Source: Rhizomucor pusillus (Eukaryota > Mucoromycota > Mucoromycetes > Mucorales > Lichtheimiaceae). From it: a stretch of 64,000 nt of DNA. Numbering within the stretch: the stretch's first letter is position 1; the number at the start of each line of letters is the position of its first letter. The DNA lies in NCBI GenBank assembly GCA_900175165.2, contig FWWN02000236.1, positions 352 to 64,351 on the forward strand. The letters are read 5' to 3'. The notes beneath the pieces were generated by a model that was not told the origin of the DNA, ran no database searches, and was given only the letters and a program-made list of their open reading frames with translations. The translations under genes and the position numbers were made by a program. This document shows positions 9,346 through 19,285 of this stretch, in pieces.

Positions 9346-12112
9346 ATGCGAGAACTACCCTACAATGTAGATCTTTTGCAACGATGCAATATCGCTGTAA
9401 TACCTGCTGATTTTTCTGTAAATTAGTCTGACGAATTGACCTGGATCGATCAGGAGCATACACGAAATGCAGAGAATGTCTACTGTTACTGTGGCAAAGA
9501 TTTAGACAGGTATGGATAGATACTGATCCCCAAGGAAGACCTCTTTTGAACACGGCTTTATGCATAGAGACGAGCCCAGTATTCAGTGTCAAGACTGTCG
9601 ACAGATATTTCATGGGCGTATGTTACTTCTGAACATTTTCCATTTACAATTATATAACACGTATCTTTGACAGATTGTATTCGATGTTTACCAAAACCGC
9701 TATTGTTCGGCGACAACTTCCTTCAATTTCACTGCGACGTGTGCACCTCTGGAGCAGAGTCATACGAGCGCGAGAACATGAGCTGGGTTGCCGTGGTACA
9801 TCTCGTCCTTTACAACCTAATCCGCAGACGAGAAATTGCAAACAAGCAAATACAGCATCCTACAGTGGATCACAAGTATTTCCGATGGAAAGACGATATA
9901 TGTGCCTTTGTTGACGATTACTGGGATTATCTCGTGCCAAAAAGAAAACGTATGTGACGCTTTGTGAACAGTTTCCCTTGTGCAAAGGACTAAATCCAAG
10001 TCAATTCAGGATCGCCAACCTGGCATAATACAATTGCAAGCGTCTTATCAACTCACGGATCTATATTCAAATCTGGAATTGAGCTTTTCCATCAAACTGG
10101 TAAGTATCCCGTCAAACGATATGCATCATATAGTACTTAGATGTCTGCGAAGCATGGTGGACGCTGCATACGGAGGAGCCTCCGAACAAAGGTAATCTAT
10201 ATCATACTGTTAAAATTTAAAATGGATAACTTACGATTCCGAACAGGGAAACAAGAGAAGGCGACAAGTTCACGAAGAAGTCAAAAGCGCGATCGCAAGA
10301 AGAATGATGGCGATGAAAGGCCGCCCTCAAAAAGAAGCAGAAGCGATATTAAAGAAACCAAACAACGAACATTACAACAAGCAAAGATCAGAAAAGAACA
10401 TCAGTCTCCAGTATCTAAACCTCTTACACTTTCTGCAGAGTCGAAAGCGGTAAAAGGCCCAGAAAATTCCGTAAGTTGTTGCTGCACTATCGATATTTAA
10501 CTACTAATGCTTGCTTTTGGGTCTATAAAGGAAGTGGAGGACGAATTTCTTGGCTATGGATCCCTATCAGATCTGTCGGATACAGAAGATCTGCCAGCAG
10601 ATGTTGTATGTTACCGTTCTCTCAACTTCATTATTCTACAATGTTTCCACTTTGTAACTCACAACCTGACAGGGTCTTTTGGATGTCCAACTAGAACCAA
10701 ATGATGATGGCAAAATAATTGCAGACCAAGCTCTAAATGTCATCGATGATGCATTGAAGGTATAGCAAACAATAATGCCGCAGGAATTCTGGATTGAATA
10801 GAGTATTGTTTAGGAAGAACCGCACGCAGATGGTGTGCTAGATGTGAAGAAAGAACCGCTGGAAGAAAAGGTAACTTTCAAATTCGCTCAATGTGAAATA
10901 GGATTTCTTAGCGAAGACGTTAGTTTGCTGGAATTGGAATGGCCATCACGGAAACTGTACCGGAGAGATTAACCCAGCAAGAAGAATGGCAAATTCATCA
11001 GAAACTTTTTAATTCTTCCAAGTCTTTACCGCATGCTGCGAAAAGACTAGAACGGAAATTGGCCCTGAGGAGGGTACGTCGTAAAATCAGTGTCATACAT
11101 ACGTACTCTAACTGTGAGGTCTAGTCAAAACGCAGTTTCGGATTGAGATTATTTGATATTGACTATGCCATCAATCAACATCTCAAACAAAAGGACGGCA
11201 CTCATGCTATCGTGCCAACTACATCGAACGCTGATGAAGTATCCAGCAAAGCAATTGCTAGCGAAACTGAGAAGAAAACAACATTCACCGGAATCTTTAC
11301 ACCTTACGTCTGTTCTTTCGCTTCTCGACTCTACGGTTCCCCTCGTAACGGTGCTACTATCACTAAAGATGAGCCATGGTTATCAGCATGGAACGGACGG
11401 AAACTACGACCATATATACGGAGGGATTTCAAAAGTCGCCCACCAATGATGCAAATCCTACAGCAAATTGTCTCTCGTCGTACCATGGATACCCAGCAAT
11501 ATTTTTCAGCAGCTAGCATCGATTATGTATATTTCCAGCCTGAACATTTGCCTCAAGTCAATAGTATGTTGCGTCGCTGTTTCTGGGAAGGCATCGATGT
11601 GTCCGAGTCATTACTTTTCCCAGAGTACAGCATTGTCGCACTTTACAAGAGAGTTATCGTGGGCTGTGCTTTCATGACTCCAGAGGCATATATTACATAC
11701 ATTGCTGTACTTCCAGGATGGGAAAATGCTGGCATCGGGCAGTAAGTGAATGATTCCAAAATTTGCTTACTTTTGGATTTCTAACTTGATAACTTCCTTA
11801 AAAGGTTCATGCTATATCACCTTTTCCAGGTACGTGCTCCACATCGCTTCCAATATATCAGAATGTACTAAAATTCTTTCCAGACCGCAATAAGCAAAGA
11901 CATTACCCTGCATGTTTCTGCGAACAACCGGGCGATGGTAAGAAAGCACTTAGCTTTTTTTTCGCTAAACTTACTAATGGATGATTTTGCAGCTGCTTTA
12001 CCAGAAATTTGGTTTCAAGCCAGAGGAATTTATTGTAAATTTTTATGACAAGTATCTTCCTGCCGAGAGTTTATCCAGTAAGAACGCGTTTTTCTTACGT
12101 CTTCGACGGTGA
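9346..12112 (+). CDS. KAT14: KAT14/CSRP2BP histone acetyltransferase (ATAC complex type)
   Basis: Gene with about a dozen short exons. N-terminal Cys motifs resemble a treble-clef zinc region (VYCYCGKDL, IQCQDCRQIFH, FHCDVCTSGAE). Next comes YFRWKDDICAFVDDYW, close to human KAT14 YFRWKEDICAFIEKHW as I recall it, then a winged-helix-like stretch with STHGSIFKSGIELF and AWWTLHTEEPPNK. The middle is charged and disordered. A conserved block, LKPYIRRDF-type (KLRPYIRRDFKSRPP), precedes a C-terminal GNAT domain: FWEGIDVSESLLFPEYS, YITYIAVLPGWENAGIGQ (acetyl-CoA binding loop region), NNRAMLLYQKFGFKPEE and the ending KNAFFLRLRR-stop. In animals KAT14 is a subunit of ATAC with GCN5/PCAF. The start (MRELPYN) was chosen because a 60-nt intron joins it in phase to SDELTWIDQ; it is the least certain part. 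Confidence 0.9.
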
Positions 12113-12494
12113 AGGTTCGTCCTGTATATACATTCATGCATTTTATATATATCACATACCGTTATCGTATCTCTTGTTTGTCACCCTCTTTTCTGCGGGC
12201 TATCCAGTGTAAATTCATGTTAGTTTCTTGCCGTGCTCAATCTACCACAATAAACAGGTATTCTGATCACAGGATATCTTACAATCTCCGTCCTAAGCTC
12301 TAAATTATTGAACATGATGGTATCTTGAGACCTTGTTGAAGAAACATTTTTAATGGAAGCTTCCGCTACGTATGTATTGTTTTCGAGTATGCAATGGGCA
12401 TTCTAAGATATTATCGTTCGAAATCCTGCCCATATTTCTTGGCAACTTTCTAAACGAAGCACACATTAAAACGACATCGAGACAATGGCTCCAT
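12113..12494. other. 3' intergenic between convergent KAT14 and BAG genes
   Basis: AT-rich convergent 3' regions. AATAAA near 12250 (CACAATAAACAG) could serve as the KAT14 polyadenylation signal. No gene seen. Confidence 0.4.
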
Positions 12495-13210
12495 TTAGAG
12501 TTCTTTGGCTTTCGCCTTTATTCTATCAACACGATCTAGCAATGCTTGCGCGAGCGTAACGCCTTCCTTTCGTTTTTGACGAAGGGCATCCATTCCCTCA
12601 GTACAAACGACGCCATCCAAGTCGAATAGCGTTTGCATCAATTGTTCCACCAAGTAAATGCCGTAATCGATCAATTTCTTTTGATCTTTTGTATCCTTTT
12701 CGGTTTGTGATATGAATGAATTAACACGCTTTTCGTAGTCATCGACATCTGGCGATATCTTTTGCTGGATTCTCGAGATTAAGTCGTCTAGTTGCACTAT
12801 CTTGTTTTGAGTTTCAGGCTGAAGTCTGTCGCGCATCTCTTTCTAAAAAGTATTTCTTTGTTAGCTTGGATCGCAAATGCTTTTTTAACACACAGATATC
12901 TTACAGTGGATTTTGAAGCCATCAAAATGACTTTCGATCTAGCCGAAAGGCCATAGGAAGATAGTGTTTTGTTTTCGTCCTTCATCAATGCTAGATGGTA
13001 CTCAATATTAGGCCCGCAAAGATTTCGGCAAGCATAATGGAAGAAATACATGCCTCCGTATGCGAGAAGTTTAATGTTCGCAGGATCGATCCCTGTGAAT
13101 CGGTGACACTTTTCCTTCAGATCCCTAACCGTGACCTTAGCGAATTTCTCGGTTGGAAACTCTACGAGGTATCTATGGCGTTCCCATTTCACTTGAAGTT
13201 CGGTAGTCAT
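12495..13210 (-). CDS. UBL-BAG co-chaperone (BAG1-like, Hsp70 nucleotide exchange)
   Basis: Start at 13210 (MTTELQVKWERHRYL). The N-terminal ubiquitin-like fold is recognised from FAKVTVRDLKEKCH, NIKLLAYGA and LSSYGLSARSKVILM. The C-terminal BAG domain includes DVDDYEKRVNSFISQTEKD, IDYGIYLVEQLMQTLFDLDG and RQKRKEGVTLAQALLDRVD. BAG domains bind the Hsp70 ATPase domain and release ADP. An intron at about 12840-12905 precedes the BAG exon. A 63-nt intron at 12991-13053 has a GC donor (GAG|GCATGT); retaining it keeps the frame open and would insert 21 residues into the UBL. A hydrophobic segment (FVIALILIVAVFFSLA) is encoded upstream in another minus frame near 13300; SNL1/Bag101-type proteins have such an anchor, but I found no clean splice to it. 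About 190 residues without the anchor. Confidence 0.82.
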
Positions 13211-13440
13211 GTAGGCGAGCAAAGAACCGGTATCGTTAGATTGAGAGCAGATGATGGACTTGAAGGGCGTATTGTGAAGCCAGGGAAAAGAATACCGCAA
13301 CAATCAAAATTAAGGCAATGACGAAACGTAGAATTAAGATATACGAGTGTGGGTAGGTAAGAAAAATGGTTGCCCAAAAGCGCGATATATTCGAGTTTCG
13401 AAGATTGGCTTCAATACACTTTTCTTTCCCTCCTCCGCAC
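13211..13440. promoter_or_regulatory. Divergent promoter, BAG gene / SNF2 gene
   Basis: 230 bp between opposing start codons. It may also contain a 5' exon of the BAG gene encoding a membrane anchor. Confidence 0.45.
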
Positions 13441-16417
13441 ATGAAAGCCGGAGTCAAGCGGAAGCTTGACAGCGATCAAGATCGCGACGATCTAGTACCT
13501 ACTCTGACAAATGTTGTCTCTGATTATACACCACTGCTCTTCCTTAGCACTGCTCTCAAGTGCGAAACTACTTCCAAACTTGCCAAGCTAACGGCCTTTA
13601 CGAAATTGCGAAAGAAGCTTTATACCCGGCTGTTCCCTGTAGATTCGCATAACCATTACAGTTCCAACGCACCAGTCAGCACAACAGCCACACCACACAC
13701 TTCAGAAACTCTATCTAGTTTGGATGAAACACCTAGCGTTGAACCTCAATATGTAAACCCGGAGGCACCTCCAAGCGAGAGAGTGGAAATTGATCCTGTT
13801 ATGGCATCAAGGTTAAAAGCGCATCAGGTACCAGTGATAACTGACTCGCTACGATTGCTGCTGTGTTATTGATATCATATTATGTAAGTTCGAAGGCGTT
13901 CGTTTCATGTGGAAGCAAGTGGTCTCTAGGGAAAGTGGATGCATCCTTGCGCACTCGATGGGCTTAGGTGAATTACCGGTTTAAAGCGCCTTGATATAAA
14001 AGCTCAATATTAAACTTACAGGTAAAACATACCAAACTATCACGTTTGTCACCACGCTTCTACGAGAGATATCGAACAACAATGAGAATTTGCCAAATTG
14101 CTTCAAGGTAACATTCCTTCCTGCTTTGCAGTAGAAAGGCCGGAAACTAAACCAGGATTATAGTCGAAACGGGTACTCATAGTGTCACCTGTAACCGTCC
14201 TGGCAAACTGGGTAAACGAATTCTCAAAATGGGTGCCTCCCAACTTGGAGTCGATCGTCGGTCACGTCTACAATTATGCGGGTCAGTGTCTATATACTTC
14301 CTCGCAAGCACTGTTCGTATTTCTTCTTAACTTGCGAAGATGATAGATATCATGACTGCATCGAAATCGAGACGCCTTAATTATCTTCATAACTGGTTCT
14401 GCGAAGGTGGAATTTTACTGATGGGATACGAGGCATTCCGAATGCTTGACGATTGGAAAGATCAAGTTTTGCATGAAAGGGTTTCGCAATATTTGTTTGA
14501 TCCAGGACCCGCTTTGGTGGTTGCCGATGAAGGTCATCGTATCAAAAGTATCGGTGCCAAAGTAACCGTCTCGTTGCGCAAAATCAAAACACCAGCTCGA
14601 GTATGTCTTACGGGATATCCTCTGCAGAATAATCTGCAAGAATACCACACTATGATCGACTTTGTATGCCAAGGTTTCTTGCCTCCTGAAGAAATTTTCA
14701 AAACACAGTATCGCATACCGATAGAAAGGGACTATCAAGAGACTACAATCTCAGAGAAGGTCATGGCCAAGAAGCTTTTGCTAACTCTACAGTTGCTGAC
14801 TGCGGATATCGTGCAAAGGTATATAGATTTATCCCATTCAATAGTTGAGATCCGGAATGTTTATTAATTCATTCCTGCACTAGACGAACGCAAGATATCC
14901 TTCAGAGAGAATTATCGCCAAAGACAGAATATTACATTGCTTGCGGCTTATCACGCACACAGTACAAGTTATACCTAAATATCTTACAGGATCTGGGGCA
15001 ATACAATTTCGACAGAAATCACTTCTACGCAGTTCCAATTCTGCGTTCCCTGTGCAATCATCCTTATGCGTTTCAACTTGTAAGTTAAAAAGGTTTGGAG
15101 AGCTGCCGTACTTGAAAGGTCAATGATGCATTCATACCTATCTAGATGATTGAACGTACCTTCACAGCTTACCAAATGGCAAAAGATACTATTGCAGATA
15201 CAGAAGTCACCGATTTTAATGATTTGGAGGATGAAAAGGCATGGCAAGTCTTCCTTTCTGCTATACAATCCCGCCTAGAGAAAGGCATGTTCGCTTGGAC
15301 CAAGGAGTTCTTTTCAGAATTGCCAGGTATATAATTTATTCTTTTGGATTGAAACTTGGATGCGAATTATTTAGCTTCCCAATAGATCAAAAAGATTATC
15401 ATCATTCGTGCAAGATGGAAGTCACATCCGATATTGTCAAAACTTCAATGCAAATAGGGGATAAGGTTGTCATTGTGACGCACAACATTGCAACTCTTGG
15501 TACGTTATCGAATATTGGCCGGAGATATAGCGTTTTTAACCTTTATTGGCGTTAAATAGATTATTTGGAAGAAATGTTACCAAAAGTCAATAATGCCAAT
15601 GTTATGCGCATCGATGGACAAACCCCGGCAACTGTGAGGAACTATTGCCTTGCTTCTTTTCGGTTGAGACCTTTTAACATGGATTGTGCTTGTAGATACG
15701 TCAAGAAAGGATCGACAACTTTAACAGGGACGAAAACAAGCATGTGATGCTCTTATCTGCCAGGGTAAATCTCTTAGTGCTAATGAAAAACAAAATGAAA
15801 ACGAACTATCAAAGCTAATTAAAAGTACAACTCCAGGCAGGATCATTAGGTGTTAATATCACAAGCGCAAATCGCATCATTTTGATGGATGCCGACTGGA
15901 ATCCGTCCCATGAAGAGCAAAGTTTAGGACGAGTGTATCGCTATGGACAGACGAAGCCCGTGTTTGCGTATAGGCTGTATACCGCCTCCACGATTGAAGA
16001 CTACCTCTTGAAGCAAGGGCTGCAAAAACGACGTTTAGCGAGGTAGGAGCATAGCCATGCATTTGTTACCACTGGATGCGAAGATCTTGACTAGAGCCTC
16101 CTTGTAGCCGTCTCATCGATAACACGTCAATGCCAGCACAAGAGAAAGCAGCAACCAAATTGGCCTTTAGATATCCACAGAAGAAGTTCCCAATATTGGA
16201 ACAGCGCGTAATTGATGATATTGAAGATATCGTTTTGCAGCGCGCAGCAATGGAACAACGCTATGCTTTTGTGGATATATCATTGGCGAACGATATCGAG
16301 TATCAAGTGGATATCAATGATCCGGATCTTTCAGAAGAAGATATCCGAAACATCCGGCACGATGTAGTAGCGCAGAAAAAGAAATACTATCAACGATTGA
16401 ATTATTCACAAAGATAA
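13441..16417 (+). CDS. SNF2-family ATPase, ATRX/ARIP4-like
   Basis: Multi-exon gene. Start at 13441 (MKAGVKRKLDSDQ). Motif I is AHSMGLGKTYQTITF; Ia region gives VSPVTVLANWVNEF; motif II is VVADEGHRIKS (DEGH, as in the Rad54/ATRX subfamily rather than DEAH); motif III is CLTGYPLQNNLQEYHTM. In the second lobe: DKVVIVTHNIATLDYLEEML, MLLSARAGSLGVNITSANR and motif VI GRVYRYGQTKPVFAYRLYT. The VYRYGQTKPV form of motif VI and the NNLQEYH following motif III fit ATRX/ARIP4. No ADD zinc finger is visible, as in ARIP4 and fungal relatives. These ATPases remodel chromatin using DNA-dependent ATP hydrolysis. It is compact, roughly 800 residues. C-terminus ends YYQRLNYSQR. Confidence 0.87.
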
Positions 16418-16833
16418 GCGTAGCAATAAAGACAAGAGGATTTTAGAGAGGAAGTGCTTTCACATATGTTATGTTGCCACACTTCAAATCGCAATATCTC
16501 TTCTCCTTCATTCGAAACTACGCCGTTCTGCTATCCTGCTGTCCGTGCTTGTGCCTGCATTGCCTAGGAAGATCAACATCTCAGTCTCGGAACCGTATAT
16601 ATCGGTGCGGAAGCCATTTTTAGATTACCTGTTGCATTTTGATTTTGCGAATGTCTCTGTGTATTGTGCGTTAAAAGTGTTTCGGAGGAATTGTCCAAAG
16701 GTGATGGCCGATAGCTATTTACTGTCGCTGATGTATCGTAATAATACGACTCCGCGGACGTCGATAGGAGAGGACATCTACTGCTTCTATCTATTTTCAA
16801 AGGGATTCACATGAATCAATACAATTATTTCTA
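16418..16833. other. Convergent 3' intergenic region
   Basis: Between the SNF2 gene and the velvet gene, whose 3' ends face each other. AATAAAG at about 16425 is a plausible polyadenylation signal for the SNF2 gene. A 270-nt plus-strand frame here has no motif and is not called. Confidence 0.4.
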
Positions 16834-18338
16834 TTACCCAGGAGACTTATTTGTAAGCATACCAGTTGGAGTCGATGGCTGCCAAGTGACAGGCTCTGAA
16901 CGTATAGGCGGTGCTGCCCACGACCTAGCTTGAATCCGGGGGCGATCTCCTGGGTCCATATCGATGGGCATTGTGGGTTCACTTGCAGGACGTAGAGTGG
17001 GATACGTATCACCAGCCGATGAAGACTGAGGGTAATGGGTATGCAAATTAGTTGGTAAGTTGTAAGAAGATATTCGCTGTGCACTCAGATGGTATGGTCG
17101 TAATTGATTGAGATCTCGAAAATTCGATCTTGAAGAAAGTGTGGATGGCCGGCTCTGATCAACGACATTGTCGGGACTGGATATACTTTGGTAAGATCTG
17201 TCAGCATAACTGTAACTGCCATGCAAAATCGGCGCTTCACTGGCTGCGGCGTAGTCTGGTGAGCCTTTAGATGGTTCACTGGATCTGTCGATTGCTACTT
17301 GATCGGCCAGTCGAGAACGTTTGCCGACTTTCTCTTCTTCATGCGACGCAGATATATCCTCCGATCCTTTCCGTCTGCTGATCTTCCTTCGTTGCCGTAA
17401 TTCTTTTCGAATGCGTATCTTTAAACCTTGGTCTGCAAAAGCGCGTGATAGAAACGTAGACTCTTCCATTCCCGGAAACCTTGCCACATTGTTAGATACA
17501 AATATACATTAAAATATTAGGAACGCTTACTTTTTGGCTGAATAGACCACAAATTTATCCGAAATTATGGACTTGCAATGGAAGACATCTTTCCTGCGAC
17601 GGTTGACAGACAATGTCATTTAAGACAGGTCCAAAATAATCTGTAAGCAAACACTCTACATACCCGATGATTTCAAACAGACTGAGTTTCAGCCTGTAAC
17701 TTCCTTCCATGCGGACTGAAATGTCAGGAAAAACGAAGAAACCCGCGTCTGAATTATCGATGTCTTTCAAATGGTACAAGGACGACACTACAGAGCCCGT
17801 CGTGCTTCTCGTTTTGCCGTCCCGCAGCAAATGAAGCTCTTCGTCCAAATCGGCCGCCATTAACGAAGCATACATGAAATAGTAGGGGTTTTGAAGATAG
17901 GAACTATGCAAAAGTTGGTGAATAACGCGTATTATCAGCGTGTCTGCTGTGCTCACTTTTGATCGGCCGTCGATAAACTGGGGTCGTACACTCTGAGTTG
18001 CACAATGGCTGCATATAAACGAAGACTAAGTAAGTGGTGAAAGTCTAGGAAGGCATGATCTTTCTTACGTGGAGGGTCAATCGGTCTTCGGTCGGCTATG
18101 CGTTCGAATGAGTACAAAAGAACACAAGCTAGGCACATTTTGCAACGAACCTTTTTCACCTACACCGCACATGCGAGACTGCTTGGGCTGTTGCCGCAGT
18201 TTCAAGTCATACTTGCTGTAGGCAGGCACTTAGTTTGGCTGATCTACGGTTGTTCTGAAGATTCAGGACATACATTTCGTGTCTTTTCTCCCGCGTTTGT
18301 TTCACTGTGGCAAAGTGATACGAAACTGTCTCGTCCAT
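16834..18338 (-). CDS. Velvet-domain regulator (VelB/VosA class)
   Basis: Start at 18338 (MDETVSYHFATVKQ). Splicing by family motif gives IKYDLKLRQQPKQSRMCGVG, then ADRRPIDPPPIVQLRVYDP, ASLMAADLDEELHLLRDGK, DAGFFVFPDISVRMEGSYRL, DVFHCKSIISDKFVVYSAKK and FPGMEESTFLSRAFADQGLK: a complete velvet domain across six exons. Introns are 52-70 nt with good GT-AG sites. The C-terminal 150 residues are Ser/Pro/Tyr-rich with basic clusters (RIRKELRQRRKISRRKG) that could be a nuclear signal. Velvet proteins are fungal DNA-binding regulators of development, light response and secondary metabolism. VelB versus VosA cannot be decided from this reading. Confidence 0.92.
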
Positions 18339-18686
18339 GGAGAAGAGGGAAGTAAGAATTCAAGCGTGGCGGCCTACTTCACTGACGTATTAGGGCAAGA
18401 GAGGAGAGGGAAAGAAGGTGAGAGAAGGGCAGGATGGCTGTGAATCCCGACCTTCTTTCACCAGTTGGGCCGCAACTCTAAATCGATTTTCCAATCCGCG
18501 AGCAAAGCAGTATCCGCCTCCTATCTGCAAGAAACAGTATCTTACTGAGAAACTCACCTCAGCAACGTACTCAATGAAAACAAGTAGTCTTTATAATTCT
18601 AATCCTTATCCATTATCTCATTAACTTGACAACTTTGAGTCTCGAGATGACAAAGCTCAAGTCACCTATGCAGATCGAGCATTCAT
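18339..18686. promoter_or_regulatory. Velvet gene upstream region
   Basis: Purine-rich plus-strand tract (about 18390-18440) upstream of the velvet start. No gene seen; it is also the 3' flank of the next minus-strand gene. Confidence 0.35.
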
Positions 18687-19195
18687 TCACACAGTATTCC
18701 CAAATCCTAGGTGAGGTTCTGCGAAGCGCATGCGCCACGATAAGAACGTATAGATAAAGTATTGCATCCCAAAATCAACCTCATGTTCGCGCATTGTGTA
18801 CGCTGGATGCAAAGATTTCAGCTTGACAACAATAGGCCCTTCAAACCGTAAACATATGCCCCCTTCCTCGCTGCATAAATCAATTTTCTGCATGCTCCGC
18901 GGCAGATTTTGACCTACGGTACAAGTAATGGATCCGGACTACCCAGCTTCACGCATATGCAAGGCTGCAGGTCCTTGAAAGCAATTCGCAAAGATAGCAT
19001 ACCTTTTGCAAGGTTCGCGTGTAATTTGTGGATGTACTGCATGAGCCTCGAATCAATCAAACATTTGAGGCTGCGTATGAAGGTCATACAATAAACCACA
19101 CTAGGCAGAAAATGAGGGCAGCGCCACATGGTGTGCCACATACTTGAGAAATCGAAACACAGCGGCGATGCATCAAGGAACAAATTCATTTTCAA
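18687..19195 (-). CDS. Hypothetical protein, small multi-exon gene
   Basis: Minus-strand frames with protein-like sequence: from an ATG near 19189 (MNLFLDASPLCFDF), through LIDSRLMQYIHKLHANLAK, and a second frame containing EGGICLRFEGPIVVKLKSLH and TMREHEVDFGMQYFIYTFL, ending GFGNTV-stop near 18687. Joining them needs one or two introns near 18900-19020, whose edges I could not fix; the best guesses are short (about 29 nt). The steady protein-like character of the last frame argues for a real gene. I do not recognise the family. Confidence 0.45.
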
Positions 19196-19285
19196 GAAAA
19201 AGGAAAGTCCAAACTATATATATTTTAACGTTATGTACATGGAATGGGGGATTTAAAAGGAGAAAACGAATAGATGCAAATTTAA

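Noticed and set aside
8725..9426. 233-codon plus-strand open frame
   Set aside because: It is antisense to the RING ligase exon, which has clear motifs; the plus translation has no domain character.
9368..9426. 30-nt first intron in KAT14
   Set aside because: An alternative donor (GTAGAT) gives a 60-nt intron in phase, matching the usual size in this window.
9490..9560. PHF1/MTF2 Polycomb-like PHD finger reading of the Cys motifs at KAT14's start
   Set aside because: Initially attractive, but the following YFRWKDDICAF block, the winged-helix region and the GNAT domain with its FFLRLRR end fit KAT14 throughout.
9266..9613. 115-codon minus frame upstream of the RING gene
   Set aside because: It is antisense to the KAT14 zinc-like exons and has no domain.
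12995..13321. 108-codon plus-strand frame
   Set aside because: Antisense shadow of the ubiquitin-like domain of the BAG gene.
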